Assembly: GCA_027627225.1 (NCBI GenBank)
Contig: CM051033.1
Coordinates: 46,526,016-46,590,015, forward strand
Length of the DNA stretch: 64,000 bases
Reading direction: 5' to 3'
Origin: Congeria kusceri
Lineage: Eukaryota > Mollusca > Bivalvia > Myida > Dreissenidae
Of the stretch, positions 24,927-38,056 are shown in pieces. The notes below the pieces were generated by a model that made no database searches, was not told the DNA's origin, and saw nothing but the letters and a program-made list of their open reading frames with translations. Made by a program: the position numbers and the translations under genes. The stretch's first letter is position 1, and the number at the start of each line of letters is the position of its first letter.

Positions 24927-26408
24927 TGAAGCACCTGCAACAATACCACATATTTTTTATTAAAGAAAGTTTACGGAATGTTAACTCTCAATTCTGATGA
25001 ATTACAATTAGCCATACCGTTTCTTGGTTCTTGGATCAATTTTCTAACATATATCAAACATCGATATTCAAGTTAAATAAACTTCCGTCAATATATTTCT
25101 GACATCTAGTTATCCCGAAAATACCGTCTATCCTTTCCATGGATCTGCTTTCATAATTGGCAATTGCTGCGGTATAGAAGACAGCCACCTTTCAATTTTG
25201 TCAACATTTACCACTATGATTAAAAGAGCGAAACTGGTTTTGATTGTCGCTTAGCATATCATTAAATGTAACAACGGCATAATTTGGCCACCATGTTATT
25301 AAAACGCATTGTTTGCAAACGTCGAATTCGAATCGATGGATCTCAGAAAGGAAAATTATATGTTGCAGATGTTTGGGAGTGGCAATAATGCCGTTGGGAT
25401 TCATATTTTTTTGACATACATGTAGCACTTACTTCTTTTGACTTATTTAGGATAAATCAGAAAATATAGTATTTGGATTATAAAAAAAATGTTTAATTGA
25501 CTGCAATTACTCGCTATTGGTATATTATATATTGCCAATTTAATGCAAATATGTTTATGCACGTGCTTGAATATTTAAATTCCCAATCACAGGGTTGAGA
25601 CCGCTGTTCACTTTTCCAAATCAGAAGGTTATACAGACAATTTGAAGTGCGAGTTTGGATGCAATTAAGTGTCCGAAAGAGAAGATAATATAAGTGCCAA
25701 CGTTTTTCTCGATTTGCAACGAGCAAACAAGCGGTAGCTTGTATCCACATACTTTGGGCTCTCAATTTTACTTTCAGACAATGCAAGTACTTCAAAAAAG
25801 GTTATGTGCTTTATTCCTACTGGCAAATACGAACATGAACTGCTAAACAAACATTGAATGCATGTATGTGTCTTTAAAAAAAACTCTTGAAGAGCAATAT
25901 ATCAAATATGTTAAGTGAATTGTCTGTGTAACAATCCAATATAAATGTAAATATGTTTAATATAACTATAAAGTGCTATAAAAATAGCCCATTCGTATAT
26001 CATAGTTTTCCATAATTAATGAAATGCTATCTGCAATGTATACAGTGAAGCTGTAATTCACATCTACATCAAGCTAAGACGTAACAGCCCAATGAAAACT
26101 CATTGTATTGACTAGTTAATTGCCTTCTAATGCTGTATATTTGCGCACTTAATCAAGTTGTGAGTGTCCGAGTGAGGTAAATTGCTTGCAAAGCGCTTCA
26201 CTATGAGGCATAACGTGAACCAAAATATTCACATATAGAATGCTTTGTTTTGATGTTGTGTTTTTATCATACAGCCGATGCCGATAACTGATTTACTGTT
26301 TGTAGTATTTATTGAGTGCTGTTGAGTGGGCTATCGTATTGTAACGGTCATTAAAAACCATAGAGTTGCATTTGTTTACTTTTATAAACATTTGGTTCTG
26401 TCAGATCT

Positions 26409-26771
26409 GGTCCCGTGGTCACAAAACAAGTGGAGCTTGACTTTCAGGTTCAAGATGAACTTGAGTCAGATATTTCCGGAATTTCCGGATAGAGCTTAGG
26501 ACTGGCGTTCAAAAATCTGGAATAATTTTAAATGTTTGTCAATTACATAGTATACACATATGATAGCTGTGAAGAACCTGTTTCTGCATACGGTCGCTGT
26601 CTGACAGATACAATGAGTTTAATCAAAACCTAACAGCAAATGTTATTTTATCTACAAAAGAAATTATTTCACACACAAAAAAAAATGAGATTCTGCTCAG
26701 TTGTGCTAGAAGAGCACGATCGTCTTAAACTGATCTTGATCTTATAGTTTATCCTTGGTGAACACGAAGCC
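26409..26771. mobile_element. MITE-like element, unit 2 copy
   Basis: Orthologous within the duplication to 13174-13527. The left end reads ggtcccgtggtcac, with one base lost from the terminal repeat. The right end, gtgaacacgaagcc, is unchanged. Confidence 0.6.
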
Positions 26772-27070
26772 TGATATAAGACCTTTTATATTATCGTTTG
26801 CATAATATATATTTTATTTATAATGTTTAAAATTACCAAATATGTCTGGTTATTCATTATGAGTAATATCTTAAAAACAGATGAAAATAAAGGATTATTG
26901 TTGCATTATTTACTGCCTGCACATAATTAGATTATTATGGAAATTATTGTCATATGAAGAACAAGTAAATTGTTTGAAAATATATCAGTACAGTGGTAAA
27001 CGAAAATTAATTGTAAAAAAGTTAAAATATCTAGTTTATATATTAACAGGATTATGTGCCACATCGGCTT

Positions 27071-27154
27071 TGTTAACTAGGAGGAGATACAGATATGTAT
27101 ACAATATGAAGTTGTTAACTAGGAGGAGATACAGGTATTTATACAATATGAAGT
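27071..27154 (+). repeat. 42-bp tandem duplication
   Basis: tgttaactaggaggagatac and the following 22 bases occur twice in a row, with two differences. The matching place in unit 1 (about 13.83 kb) has a single, diverged copy, so it arose in the unit 2 lineage. The period is a multiple of three, but the surrounding open frame is not conserved in unit 1. Confidence 0.85.
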
Positions 27155-28125
27155 TTCCCCTGAAAGCACGCTTCTTTTCTCCACATTCTGATGTAATCAT
27201 TGCATTCCATCCATGCATTAAAATGGCAGTACGTCACGGATTTATTAAGAATATTCTCAGTTTACTTTTTTTTCACACATCACGTGTGCTAAGAAAGATG
27301 CGTAAGAATGCTTCTTATTGTAAATAGGTACATTATTGCCGAAAGTTGAAAGTATTTTGTTTATCACACACGTTTACAATTCCAATTTAATGATTCTACT
27401 CTCTGGTGTTCACACTACACGCTTTTTTTGTTATTATATGCCCATGCTAAAAGCTAACACATTTGGTAAGTGTATTATTATAATGCAGTTTTTATTACGT
27501 GTTCGTTGAAAGCAGAACCCCTGAGGCATTTTCAGAGGCACTACGTCCCGCTAATTGATGTACTATACACGTTATGAGATCAATGTTAAATGGTGTACGT
27601 AATATTTGATAAATAACAAACGTTAACTCGTAATGAGGAACAACCAAACACAAGAAAATTTTATTTGATTTTGCACAGAGGTTAAATTGAACGGTGCGTG
27701 TTTCAAACAAATAACTGATACTGACGAGATTTTAAATGTCTAACGGTAGAAAATGTAGGTTTGGCATGACATTGTAATACAATTACAGTATATTATATTA
27801 CATGTATGTTGTCTTAGCATTGTACATGTATAACGGTTAGTTTACATACCTGTCTACTGTTGTCTTGATACGTTTTAAAAACGTTTAATGTCACAGTATC
27901 CCCATTCGCAACAAAAGCATGCCTAATTGCTAGATACTAGACTTAGAACAATTAGGATCGCGCGCACAATCACACGTCGGTTCCTGTTGCCTGACTCCAG
28001 ATGCCTGAATTCTACGGCGATATGCACCAGATGCCACAAACAACTACTGAGGAATGAGGCATGCAGAGAAATGAATTATTTATTATATTAAAATATCCAT
28101 GTTATTTCTATTAAACAATTACATA

Positions 28126-28148
28126 TACGAGGGCTGTCCGGAAAGTTC
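28126..28148 (+). mobile_element. mariner-like terminal repeat remnant
   Basis: tacgagggctgtccggaaag closely resembles the ends of mariner-family transposons (acgaggg, then tgtccraaaagt). The facing end is not found, and no transposase is visible in the next 760 bp. That stretch is unit-2-specific: unit 1 has different sequence there (14833-16400). It starts at a TA dinucleotide, the mariner target. Confidence 0.55.
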
Positions 28149-30843
28149 ATTCACAGGGTCTGATAATATTATAAACAAGACGAATTTAGATGAAATCTGT
28201 GTGACATGTACTTTTATCTATACTTAATCATAATATTATTCAACTTACACCATGCCTTGTAAGGAAATGTAAATTACATCACCATAGCAACAGTAGGTTG
28301 TCATGTACGGAGCACTTTGAATTTTTTAATTCGCTTTTGTAATATGCAGTTGAATTTTATACTTGAACTTACTAGAAATGTTACCAAATTGATTTGTCAT
28401 TATCAGCAATAAAACATTGATGAAATATCAAAATTTCAAATGATTTGCTAAAGTCGTTCATTTTTTACAATAAACAGCCATGAAGTGGTGTCAGAAAAAA
28501 CGTGACGTAAGACCAGTGTACGGAGCAGCAAAGGACACTCAGTCATTTCAGTGTTCACAAAATGACTTTAGTCAAAACATTTTCATATGTAAACCAAATT
28601 ATAAATGACAGTGATTGCAGTAAGTCGCAAATATACAAATACCACAGACAAAATAAAGATAAGGAGACCATACATCAGACAAACATAGGAATCTTTCACC
28701 TTAGGTCAGATCCTAGGGATAACCCTTATGATGATTTGATCAGTGAATGTTGGTTTGAAACACTTTTGGGGCATATGACAAAACATGATACAATAATATG
28801 CACATGAAATGTGTTGAATGATGTAAAAAATAGGTTTCTGTTGATGGCGAATACATCATATTTACATAGTTGTTAATTGATTTTAGTTGTCAAAGCCAGT
28901 TTGTACCATCTGTTTTGTGGTAAACTCAATTTAAACACTCAAGCAGGCATTGAAAACAAACTGCAATATGATATTTATGCATTTACTTACAACTTTTACA
29001 TTTTACATCCAAAATTCATCACCAATGCAATACAACTGATTCTGGGTTGGGAACCGCTAATTACTATAATTCTAGTATAATGACGAAGACGTCGCATTTT
29101 ACTGACCAAATTAATAATTTCCAAAAGGAAGAAATAGAAAACAATATGATTTACCTACATGGCAACTCGTACGTTTACAACCACAGTTATACATCTTTAT
29201 TTTAATATTAACGGTACATCCCCTGTGATTCTAATATCACAGATACTTCGCAACTACTGAGATACGTTAGACGCGTATACGGTTAATTTCTGTACGAAAT
29301 TTATCAGCCACAGCCGTAAGATATACGCTATTTTACAGTGTAGTTTGGTAATAAAATACTTCCTTCAATCTCTATCTAAAATAATTTACTGATCTATTCT
29401 ACTTATTGTATTCTTGTAAACGGTTCAGTGCATGCAAGTTATGCTTAAAATTAAATATTGATACAAGTCATATAATGAAAATTTAATACAGGGAGAATAT
29501 TTAAAATTAACAATTATTTAATGTAAACTATTATCTCTGTATACGCGAATAAACATAGACATGTATTGTCGTCGCTGATTGTTCATAGTTACGTACATGA
29601 ATAAATGTGTCAATATGAACTTCGACCATCAATGAGGTGTTTGAAAAATAGATCGTATTTGTAGTGTTAATACAAATACAAAATGACGGAGGTGAGGCGG
29701 TGTCTTGTACCGCTCGAGTTGCGTAACGCTGTATTCCACGAGCCCGCAACTTAACACAATCAACGAGAACGATACAACGCACCGGAACACCACAGTCAGG
29801 TGGTATTACATTTATCATATACCTTCTTACAATCAAAACACCACCACAAATAAGCTACGAAACAAAAAAATAATAACGAAATTGTACTGTTTAAGAAAGC
29901 GCATGAATCCATGTCATGTACATCAAAGACGTCATTGAATTCAAAACAGCATAATTATGTTCCAACGGCGGCGTCGTGCTATAAATAGCACGAGGTGTTT
30001 CCCAATGTCTCTATATACAATACTCAATGAACGTAAAACTAGTCCGGGTTTTCCAGCCGTTGAATACGGATTTTTTTTCACAGTGTGAAAAACGGGAATT
30101 CTATCTGGCCTATGGTATTTTGTACCAATGACACACCAGTATTTAAGTCAGATTATCTGTAGATATTTAAAAAAAAAAAAACAAATAACGAATGCATTTA
30201 TTAAACACTCAAGAACTAATATTATATTTATTTCAAGAGCAATGCAATCCATCAATCAATTCTGAAGTGTATTGTCTGTGACTGTCCAATATTGTGAATA
30301 ATTGTTGATTTATCGAGATAGTGTCATCACATTAGCACGCTCATATATCATAGCTTTCCTATAGTTAATGAAACGGGATCTGCTTCAAATACAGTGAATA
30401 CGTAATGAATCATGTAGATCTACATTAAGCAAACATTTATCAAGCAGATGCGAAAGGCCAATGAAAGATTAATGTGTTGACTACTTATCTGGCTACTCAT
30501 TCGATAACTTTGCATACTTACAAACGTGAACAGTTTTCAGTGTCCCATAAATCGAGGGATATTGCTAGAGAGGGTCTATTTATCCATGCAACTAATGCTA
30601 CGTTTTGACCTTGTAAGTGATTTAATGATAAACACAGTCGGTAGTGCTTGTTTATTTGCAGTAACTGTTGTTTCTTTAGCGCTTCATTTAGTTATAATTC
30701 CCTGTGATTAAATAAATTTGACGAATCTGTGTCAACATTGGTTTAAAAATGTTTATTTGTTAATTAGCAACTCTTGCAAAAAAATGTTATGACGGGTTTT
30801 CATCAACGTTTTCGTGAATGTACGAAATGGTCCAAGAAACTCA

Positions 30844-31617
30844 TTTTTTTTTTTTTTTTTACAACGTCTTTATTCGTATACATATCATATACACATGAAT
30901 GCATTTTACATATATCATATTACATTATTATACAGTGATGTGCGCAAAACCGCACTCGATGTAAATATGTGTTGCAATCTTAAGAACTATACAAAAAACA
31001 CGAAGAAGAAAAAAAAAGGCAGGTTGCACAGAGTCTAATGTCATACATGTGATATGTACTAAACACAATGCATTTAAAATGTATTTCTTTTTATGCACAA
31101 ATCGCAATTTTCATAGTAACGATTATAATGCAGTATTGTTGATGTTTACGATTTCTCCTATTACTGACCATCTTTCCTTTTCTATTTCTGATAGTTTAAT
31201 ATTACTATATATATTATAAGCCCATGCTAAACTTTTTACTAAACCATTATAATTTGGTATTATCTTATTTCTTCTACAAGCAAAAATGTATCTTTTTACT
31301 TCAAGGCATAACATATCAACATTGTCTTTTCCTGGTTTAGTATTTCCAAAAATAAGAGTCTTACAATTTACAATGTCTATTATGTTTAATTTGTGTACCA
31401 GATCTTCGTTTATATCTTTTATTAAGTTTTCGATTTTTTCACAATTCCAGAATAGATGAAGTATTGTTTCTTCATGCTCAGTGCAAAATGTACATGTACT
31501 ATTACTGATTAATTTCATTTTACTCATTAAGGAATTTGTGCCTAATATTTGGTGAATAATCCTAAATTGAAACCATTGTAAATAACTATCTCTTGTTATG
31601 TAGAAAATGTTTTTAAA
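30844..31617 (-). mobile_element. 5'-truncated LINE (LINE-A) with poly(A) tail
   Basis: The minus-strand element ends in a run of 17 A (plus strand T, 30844-30860). It encodes only the C-terminus of an ORF2. That part contains a zinc-knuckle-like CTFCTEHEETILHLFWNC after LQWFQFRIIHQILGTN, a pattern typical of L1/Tx1-type elements, and a stop at 31123. Unit 1 (20020-20050) is the unoccupied site. It reads ccaagaaacacattattag, and in unit 2 aagaaactcatt flanks one side and aaaacacattatt the other, so there is an imperfect target duplication of about 10 bp. Truncation at the 5' end, the tail and the duplication are what target-primed reverse transcription leaves. The insertion came after the first segmental duplication and before the second. 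Confidence 0.85.
31123..31617 (-). pseudogene. ORF2 C-terminal fragment of LINE-A
   Basis: An open frame of roughly 165 codons inside LINE-A ends in EIVNINNTAL and a stop. It holds the cysteine/histidine cluster described for the element but no reverse transcriptase or endonuclease, which lie in the missing 5' part. The frame stays open for about 19 more codons into host sequence (to 31674), so the apparent N-terminus MKHSWIQSV is host DNA, as shown by its match to unit 1. It is not a gene. Confidence 0.8.
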
Positions 31618-32501
31618 ACACATTATTAGTTTGTTGGTTTTCCGGGTCACCGACTGGATCCAAGAATGTTTCAAGCACGAAACAAATACAACGATTTAAA
31701 TTGGTTTCACTTCCATGTAATACTCAGTGCAAAGCAACATTGCTGTTTTCCCTTTAAAAAAAACAACAACTCAGTAATAATCTAACATAACACATTTCAT
31801 TTCATCGTTTGCTTGCATCTCATAATTACTGAAATACTCGTAACCAATAGTACATATCTAACTGGTTATTGTTGAAACGTCATAACGAAGCAAATAATAC
31901 ATGTCGCATGGAATTATTTTATGCCATTAATGCTCTAATTGTGTATAAATTATGTCTTAACACGTTCAAATTCATCAATTAGCTGGTTCAATTTTCACCA
32001 AGTCACACCTTATAAAAGTCCTCACGTTTTGGAATAGGTTGTGACTTCATATTTCTCTACATAGTTGGAAGGTACAATTGTTACCGAATCGCACTACATT
32101 GTCCGATTTTTTAAACAGTGTGTACAATTGTCATAAAACATATAAAACCAACTCACCTTCTATCAAGATTCAAGATATTTATTTCGTTACTTAAACATAT
32201 ACATGTTTTTCCTAACATGATCCAATGAATAATAATAATAGTCACATAGTAACATATGTACATATATACACAGTTTATAATACTAATATGTATATAAAAC
32301 AAATGACATTTATTATTTCTAGTTCGCATAGCAAAAAAATAAATTCAGAGAAAGTTACAACAAATGTGTTTTAATAAAGTACTTGCCCAGAGGAGGGACT
32401 TGTAGATTTCATACGAAAACATAAGCCAAAAATACGAGACAGCTTTATCAAAGTGCAACTGTAGAGAACAACAAATTATTGCATCTATTGTACAGTATTA
32501 A

Positions 32502-34436
32502 TCATACCTTTTCGTCTGTTAAAAGCACAAATTCAATACTGTTTTATAATTGTTTGATTTTAATATGCTAATAAATTTGACCACACTAGGTTTAGTATAG
32601 TAATATTTACTTATATATGTCTTCCGAATGTCACTATACTGAGGACAAATGCATATAAAATGATATTCGTCTTCCAAATCAATTTTATTGCAAAAAGTGC
32701 AATATCTGTTACAATGTTCGATTCTGTTATTGCCGTGTCGGCCTGTTTCTATTTTTAATTGGTGAGATGATACTCTCAGTTTAGATAATGCAATACGATA
32801 TATTAATGGTACTTTATCAAGATAACATTGAAAGTCAAAATCAGTTTTACACAGACTGTTATTAACAGCAGTATACCACGACTGTTTGAATTGATCTAGC
32901 AGTCGTTGTTTAAAATCCAGATGGAAACTATTCGTATTAACTAAATAAGGGGTAACCCAAACATATGAGAAACCACTACTATCTAAAAGAGATTTAACAT
33001 TGGTTAACTAGTTAGATTTACCTTTAATGCAATCATCTAACAATGCTTGGTGTAACTTTTTAATAATAATATTGTCGCTATTTAATATTTTTAACCAATA
33101 TTTAATAATGCGTGTGTGTCTAGTGATAAACAGTGGATGTCGGCCAAGTTCTCCGTAAACAGCCATTGAACATGTAGTTTGTTTACTTTAAGAAGGTTTT
33201 TACAAAATTTTAAATGAATTCTCTCTACATTTGCAGATTTGCCAAAACCCCATACTTCACATCCGTAGCTCAAAACTGATCCTACAAATGCGTCAAATAA
33301 TTGACATACGGTACTAGGTTTTAGAAGGGCTGTTTTCATATTGTTCGGAAGGGTATTTAGAGCCTTTAGTCCTTTACCAGAAATGGTTTCACAATTTAGT
33401 ATGAAGCTACCTGTATAGTTAACAACAGTTCCTAAATAGTTGCAATTGTCTACAGTTTCTAATGGGATGTTATTGTAAAACCGCTTTTCATCAAGCTTTA
33501 AAGGACTCCGTTTTCTGAATACTAAAACTTTACTTTTGTCCGGGTTTACTTCAAGTCCCCACGTATGACAGTTATTTTGTAAAAGATATAGACTATGTTG
33601 GAGATCTGTTGGGGTTTTCCCAAGGATAACCATATCATCTGCAAACAGCATTAACATAAATGTAAGATAATCTATGGATACGCCACCATTAACATCGTCG
33701 CAAAGGAATAATTCTAGGTCTTCTAAAAAAAAGAGAAAACAATATTGGGGACATTACTTCAACTTGTTTTAAACCTATAGAGCATTCAAAGAATTCTGAA
33801 TACGAGTTACATCCTTTTATGCATGCGCGCACTTTCCAGTACATATCCCGCATTACCCGTAAAGTTTTACCTCTCAGTCCAAGTTTAAATAATTTATACC
33901 ATAAACCATTCCTATATATACTATAGAATGCCTTTTTAAAATGAATGATCGCACATGCTAGTCTCCCATTTTCATGTACTGTTTTACTAATTATTGCATT
34001 TAACACGAACATAGCATCTACTGTGGAACTCCCTTTTTTAAACCAAATTGTGCATCACTTACTATATTATTATCGGCAGCCCATTTTGAGACACGTTTAT
34101 TAATGATACCAGTGAATATTTTGGAAAAGCAACTATTCAACGTAATGCCTCTGTAATTGTTAACATCCATGGGGTCATGTTTCTTAAAAATAGGTACAAT
34201 AAGTACATTCATCCATGAGTCTGGATAAATGCCCGAATTAAGGATAAAGTTAAAAATATCGTCTAAATGCAAAGCTAAAATATCAAATGATTCAATAAAG
34301 TATTCATTTAAGAGTTGATCCGCTGCAAATGATTTATTCCTTTTCAGGTTATGTATAACGGATTCTACTACACGGATGGTAACTGGTACATCCAATTCAT
34401 CAAAAATACAATCATCGTCATTAATATTATTAGTAT

Positions 34437-34486
<50 letters not shown>

Positions 34487-34487
34487 A

Positions 34488-34519
<32 letters not shown>

Positions 34520-36046
34520 TTTACATTATTATCAGTATTATTAGTATTGGTATTATTAGTATTGCTACAGAAATGTTCTGCGTCTTCATTAAAAACATTT
34601 GGAAAATTTTGGCTTAAAGTTGAAAAATATTCAAAAAGTCTTATATTATTATTACAATTCTTTTTATTCTTTCTAAAATGTTTCCAAAAATCTTTAGGTT
34701 TGGCATGTCGTAAGCTTTCAATTTTGTTCATCTTATTAATATCACATTTCCGCTTTTTTCGTTCCACTACTTTTTTATAACGCCCCTTACGTTCAATCAT
34801 ATCTTTTCTATTAATATCACTTTTATTAAAGTTATATTTATTTAAAGCTGTGATATATGTTTGTTTAGCTTCAAAGCATTCTGCGTCGAACCATTCAGAT
34901 TTTTTGGAAACACTTTTACAAAATATACACTATAATCAACTGTCTTTATCTTACAAAAAAGAGGATCAGCAACATCGCGGATCTCTTGGTAACATTGTTT
35001 ATACAGTTGTTAACAGAATCTCTATCAACAAACTCTGTGCCTAGTGTTAAAGAATTAAATAAAGGCAATTTTGAGATTATACCACGTCAAAATTCATTCC
35101 TCAGACTTTCATCCCATTTATACTAGTTCGTGTATAACCATTTTCATGACTATAATTCACATTGCCACAATTAATTTGAAAAGAGGGCGGTGCATAATCC
35201 GGCCATTCATCAAAAGAGTTTACTTACAAATTGCTCAATTTACCAAAGTCACATTCACTCAACAATAGATAATCAATAACGCTCGATCCCGATGAACACA
35301 CGTAAGTAAAATTTCCAATATTATAATCGTTTCCAAGCCTTCCATTGGCAATTCTAACGCAGTTTGACTTACATAAGTCTAGCAATTTAATACCGAAATT
35401 ATTATGGATTTTGTCCATTGAAACTCGACTGATTGGCCTGTCAGGTAAATATTCATCGTTATCAAATTCTATAATTGGTTTGTCACAATTAATATAATCT
35501 GTTTTATCCCCGCTTCCGACCCTGGTATTAAAATCACCCGTTAAAAATACATTTCCTCGAGTTTCAAATAAACAAATATCACTTTGTAAAAGGTCAAACA
35601 AATCGTCGTTAATAAAATTATACATAGTCGACCCTTCAGGCCATATATAAACTCCTGCTAAATAAATATCATCAGACAGATTTAAAAAATGTGTATCTAG
35701 TTTCAACCAGATTATCGTATCAAAATGATTTTTAACAATTTTAATACCTTTGCAAAATTCGTTTCTAACATACAAAACTACACCTCCACTACAACGCTTA
35801 GCTTTTTTTTCTGACGAGGTTGTAACATTTATATTGGTTTAAATCAAAATTTGATCTTTTATTGCCCCAAGATTCAAATAAGAAAATTATATCACATCTA
35901 CAAATTAAGTCAGTAAATGCACTGTCCTCTAGTTTCGCTCTACTTAGTCCGTGAATGTTCCATGCCAAATACAGATAGTCCGACCTCGTCGCGCCCCTAG
36001 TCTCTGTTGGCCACTTCCGGAACCCTGGCGCTCTGTTTCCGCACAC
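32502..36046 (-). pseudogene. LINE-B ORF2: endonuclease and reverse transcriptase, broken
   Basis: Read from 36046 leftward. The apurinic-type endonuclease starts LYLAWNIHGLSRAKLED and later has VFLTGDFNTR, the GDFN motif holding catalytic Asp and Asn. A linker with a polythreonine tract follows. The reverse transcriptase has MDVNNYRGITLNSCFSKIF and FADDMVILG, the catalytic Asp pair. The C-terminus has a Cys/His cluster (CTFCNKIDLEDEYHF). Lesions include frameshifts in A runs near 35800 and 33725, a break between GLKKG and STVDAMFV near 34020, no continuous frame at 34800-35224, and stops near 33010. It cannot make an active enzyme. The same lesions appear in unit 3, so they predate the second duplication. 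Confidence 0.9.
34436..34519 (-). repeat. AGT trinucleotide microsatellite inside LINE ORF2
   Basis: About 28 AGT units, interrupted by one AAT, lie in frame in ORF2 between the endonuclease and the reverse transcriptase. On the minus strand they are ACT and encode a polythreonine tract. The unit 3 copy (51940-52023) has the same length and the same interruption. Confidence 0.95.
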
Positions 36047-37003
36047 CGTCTACCATTAGGGAGTCGTAGGCTAGCCACGCGTTATGCCCCTTTTTCTTAG
36101 CCTCCTTCAGTTCCGGGATGAGGGCTCGACGCCGAGCCGCAATTTCCGGTGGAAATTGTTCATGCATATAGAACCCGGTTTTGTCGAGTTCTCTGCGGCG
36201 GCTTCGAACCATTTCCCGGTCTTTGTACAGTGTGAATTTGGCCACTATTTTCCTCGGCTGACTATTGCCTTTATAACCGGAAGTAGTGTTCCCCCATGCG
36301 ATGCACACGTTCGAACTGGATGCCATTTGCAATATCCTGTGCAATTTTTAACTTTTCAACCATAAATGTCCTTATTTCGGCTTCAGTTTGTTCATGTCTC
36401 TCGTTTGGCACTTCCGGTATATTGCCAAATATTAAATTGTTCCGCATACTTTGCGACTGTACATATAAAAGTTCATCTTTCACCTTTGATTCTTGGTTTG
36501 TCATGTTATCAAGGTCACTTTTTCGGCTTTCGCTAGTGAGAAATCACGATTTTCAACTTTAATATCCAATCTTGAGATTTTTTCATCAAATGTAAGGTTA
36601 GAATCGTGCACAAACGCCCATAGCTTTTTAAGATCCAACTTAAAACTACTAACCTTTTTCTCAAGAATTTCCAAAGTGTTCAAACGTTCATCAACATGGT
36701 TCAGTTTTGTTTCAATTCGCCTTAGAAAAGAAATAATAGCATCGATGGGATTGTCATTGGTGGTCAACTCATCTGCAACGACCGGGGCTGGTACAGCCTG
36801 GGGTCTGGGGTGCTAGCTGCCGGCGTTGAATCTGTAGACATGTTTGTTATATCCAAATTCTGGCACAAGGGTTGTTCAAAAAACACCGAGTCATTATACA
36901 ACACTGAATTTGTTTGATGTAAAGATTCACTAACCGTTAGGCAATCACGATTTTCTTCTGCACTATCAAACAAAGGCGATCCCCCAATGCGCGCGTTTTT
37001 CAA
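35997..37003 (-). pseudogene. LINE-B ORF1: coiled-coil RNA-binding protein, broken
   Basis: From 37003 leftward: an N-terminal part (MKNARIGGSPLFDSAEEN), a heptad-rich coiled-coil segment (RIETKLNHVDERLNTLEIL), then an RRM-like part (NNLIFGNIPEVPNERH, FERVHRMG) and a basic C-terminal domain (PRKIVAKFTLYKDREMV). This order is that of L1-type ORF1 proteins, which coat the element RNA. The frame changes at least three times (near 36800, 36505 and 36310). Each piece continues sensibly in the next frame, so these are decay mutations. It overlaps the start of ORF2 by about 50 bp. Confidence 0.85.
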
Positions 37004-37247
37004 AATACCAGTTTGTTTTTACTGCTGCACTTTCTTTTTTTGTTTAAATCACACAGATCTAAAGCCAACTCATCCATCAAAAGATAGTTATCTTAATTGT
37101 ATGACATACTGATTAAAAAAATTTACTGTAAGATAATTTATTAAATTTATTTACTTCAAAACGTTTTCTTTCGCAAAAAAGCGTCCCTGTTAGTCCGTGT
37201 CACGTGATTTATCAGTGTTTACTTTTTCCTACTACTTCCTGTCATTA

Positions 37248-37307
37248 GCGCCACCTCGGAAGTATAATTGGCTCTTTTTCCAATGCATCTCCAAAAAGAG
37301 GTGGCGC
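37248..37307. repeat. 10-bp inverted repeat at LINE-B 5' end
   Basis: GCGCCACCTC (37248-37257) and GAGGTGGCGC (37298-37307) are perfect inverted repeats around 40 bases that themselves contain ctcttttt and aaaaagag. It lies in the presumed 5' leader of the LINE, just outside ORF1. It could be a transcript hairpin or a relic of an earlier element. Confidence 0.6.
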
Positions 37308-37900
37308 CAGTGATTACAGATCGTGATATAGTGAAGAACTGAAAATATCACCATCAGCGATGATATAGATTTGGGTATGACTCGAAAGTTATTATTCTAT
37401 TATGAAGATGAATATTGTATTGTGTGTTTTATGACCAGAAAGCGTACGATATTGTTGTATATATATCTTCGTATCAGATGCAAATCAAAAACAAAAAGTT
37501 CAAAGTTGTAAGACCTATTTAGTTTACTTTAAATAACGTATCGATGCAATCTGAAAAATAGTTAAACAAAGCATTCAAACAAACGTATACCTTAAATTAC
37601 ATTATGTCTGTCTCAACATTGTTGATTGGAAAGAGACAAGAAGTAATTACACCACGCTATGTTGCATAATTATAAATTTCTCTTGACAAAAAGCGGCTCT
37701 TACTCGCACCTGGCTGTGATCATTGCCTGACATTTAAGCATTAGCAAGGGAGTATGTGGCTGACTTTTCAACAATATGCACAGTATCGTTTTATTGTTTA
37801 AGTTTAAATTATTTATATAGACAAACAAGCATATTACATGTATAACATATCATTATAAGTAAGGATGCCGTTTAACAATGTGTGTCCTATTTAAAATAAC

Positions 37901-38056
37901 ATTTGTGCATAGAAATATACGTTTAATGTTTCTTTACTGTAAATATGCACTACTCACTAAAAGATATAGACACGCGCATTTGTGCATAGAAATACACGTT
38001 TAATGTTTATTTACTGTAAATATGCACTACTCACTAAAAGATATAGACACGCGCAT
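37901..38056 (+). repeat. 77-bp tandem duplication
   Basis: tgtgcatagaaata(t/c)acgtt through gatatagacacgcgcat occurs twice in a row, with two or three differences. Unit 1 has only a short single trace (near 21645). A duplicate is in unit 3 at 55405-55560. Confidence 0.92.

Larger units (their letters stand above)
11814..25164. repeat. segmental duplication unit 1 (diverged copy)
   Basis: Homology to unit 2 begins at tgctgcggta (11814) and runs with interruptions to the CAT exon and about 230 bp beyond it. Collinear anchors include 12.0-14.8 kb with 25.2-28.1 kb, 16.4-17.0 with 28.9-29.5, 17.6-18.2 with 29.5-30.2, 19.4-20.1 with 30.2-31.7, and 21.1-24.3 with 37.3-41.2. Similarity is high but clearly imperfect, with many substitutions and indels in non-coding sequence. 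Unit-1-only blocks include a 390-bp tandem array and a block of about 800 bp at 20.2 kb. Unit 1 lacks both LINEs of unit 2. Open frames in this unit are mostly not conserved in unit 2, which argues against genes other than the CAT exons. Confidence 0.9.
32165..37330 (-). mobile_element. near full-length degenerate LINE (LINE-B)
   Basis: A two-ORF non-LTR retrotransposon of about 5.2 kb on the minus strand: 5' leader (37330-37004), ORF1 (37003-35997), ORF2 (36046-32502) and a 3' UTR ending near 32165 in atcttgaatcttgat, a doubled 7-mer. A tail of short repeats instead of poly(A) is typical of CR1/L2-like elements and differs from LINE-A. Both ORFs carry several frameshifts. Unit 1 lacks the insertion: its flanks at about 21080 match 31870 and 37339. 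The 31880-32165 stretch is also extra relative to unit 1 and may be a separate insertion. The clade is a guess; element type and strand are clear. Confidence 0.9.

Noticed and set aside
26881..27327. 148-codon plus-strand open frame with a doubled LTRRRYRY peptide
   Set aside because: The same place in unit 1 (about 13.64-14.05 kb) shifts frame and meets a stop within 25 codons, and no family motif is present. The doubled peptide is explained by a 42-bp tandem duplication. The frame is also present in unit 3 (43804-44250) only because the segment was copied.
34376..34780. Plus-strand open frames with polyserine or polyvaline opposite LINE-B
   Set aside because: They are antisense readings of the AGT microsatellite and of ORF2.
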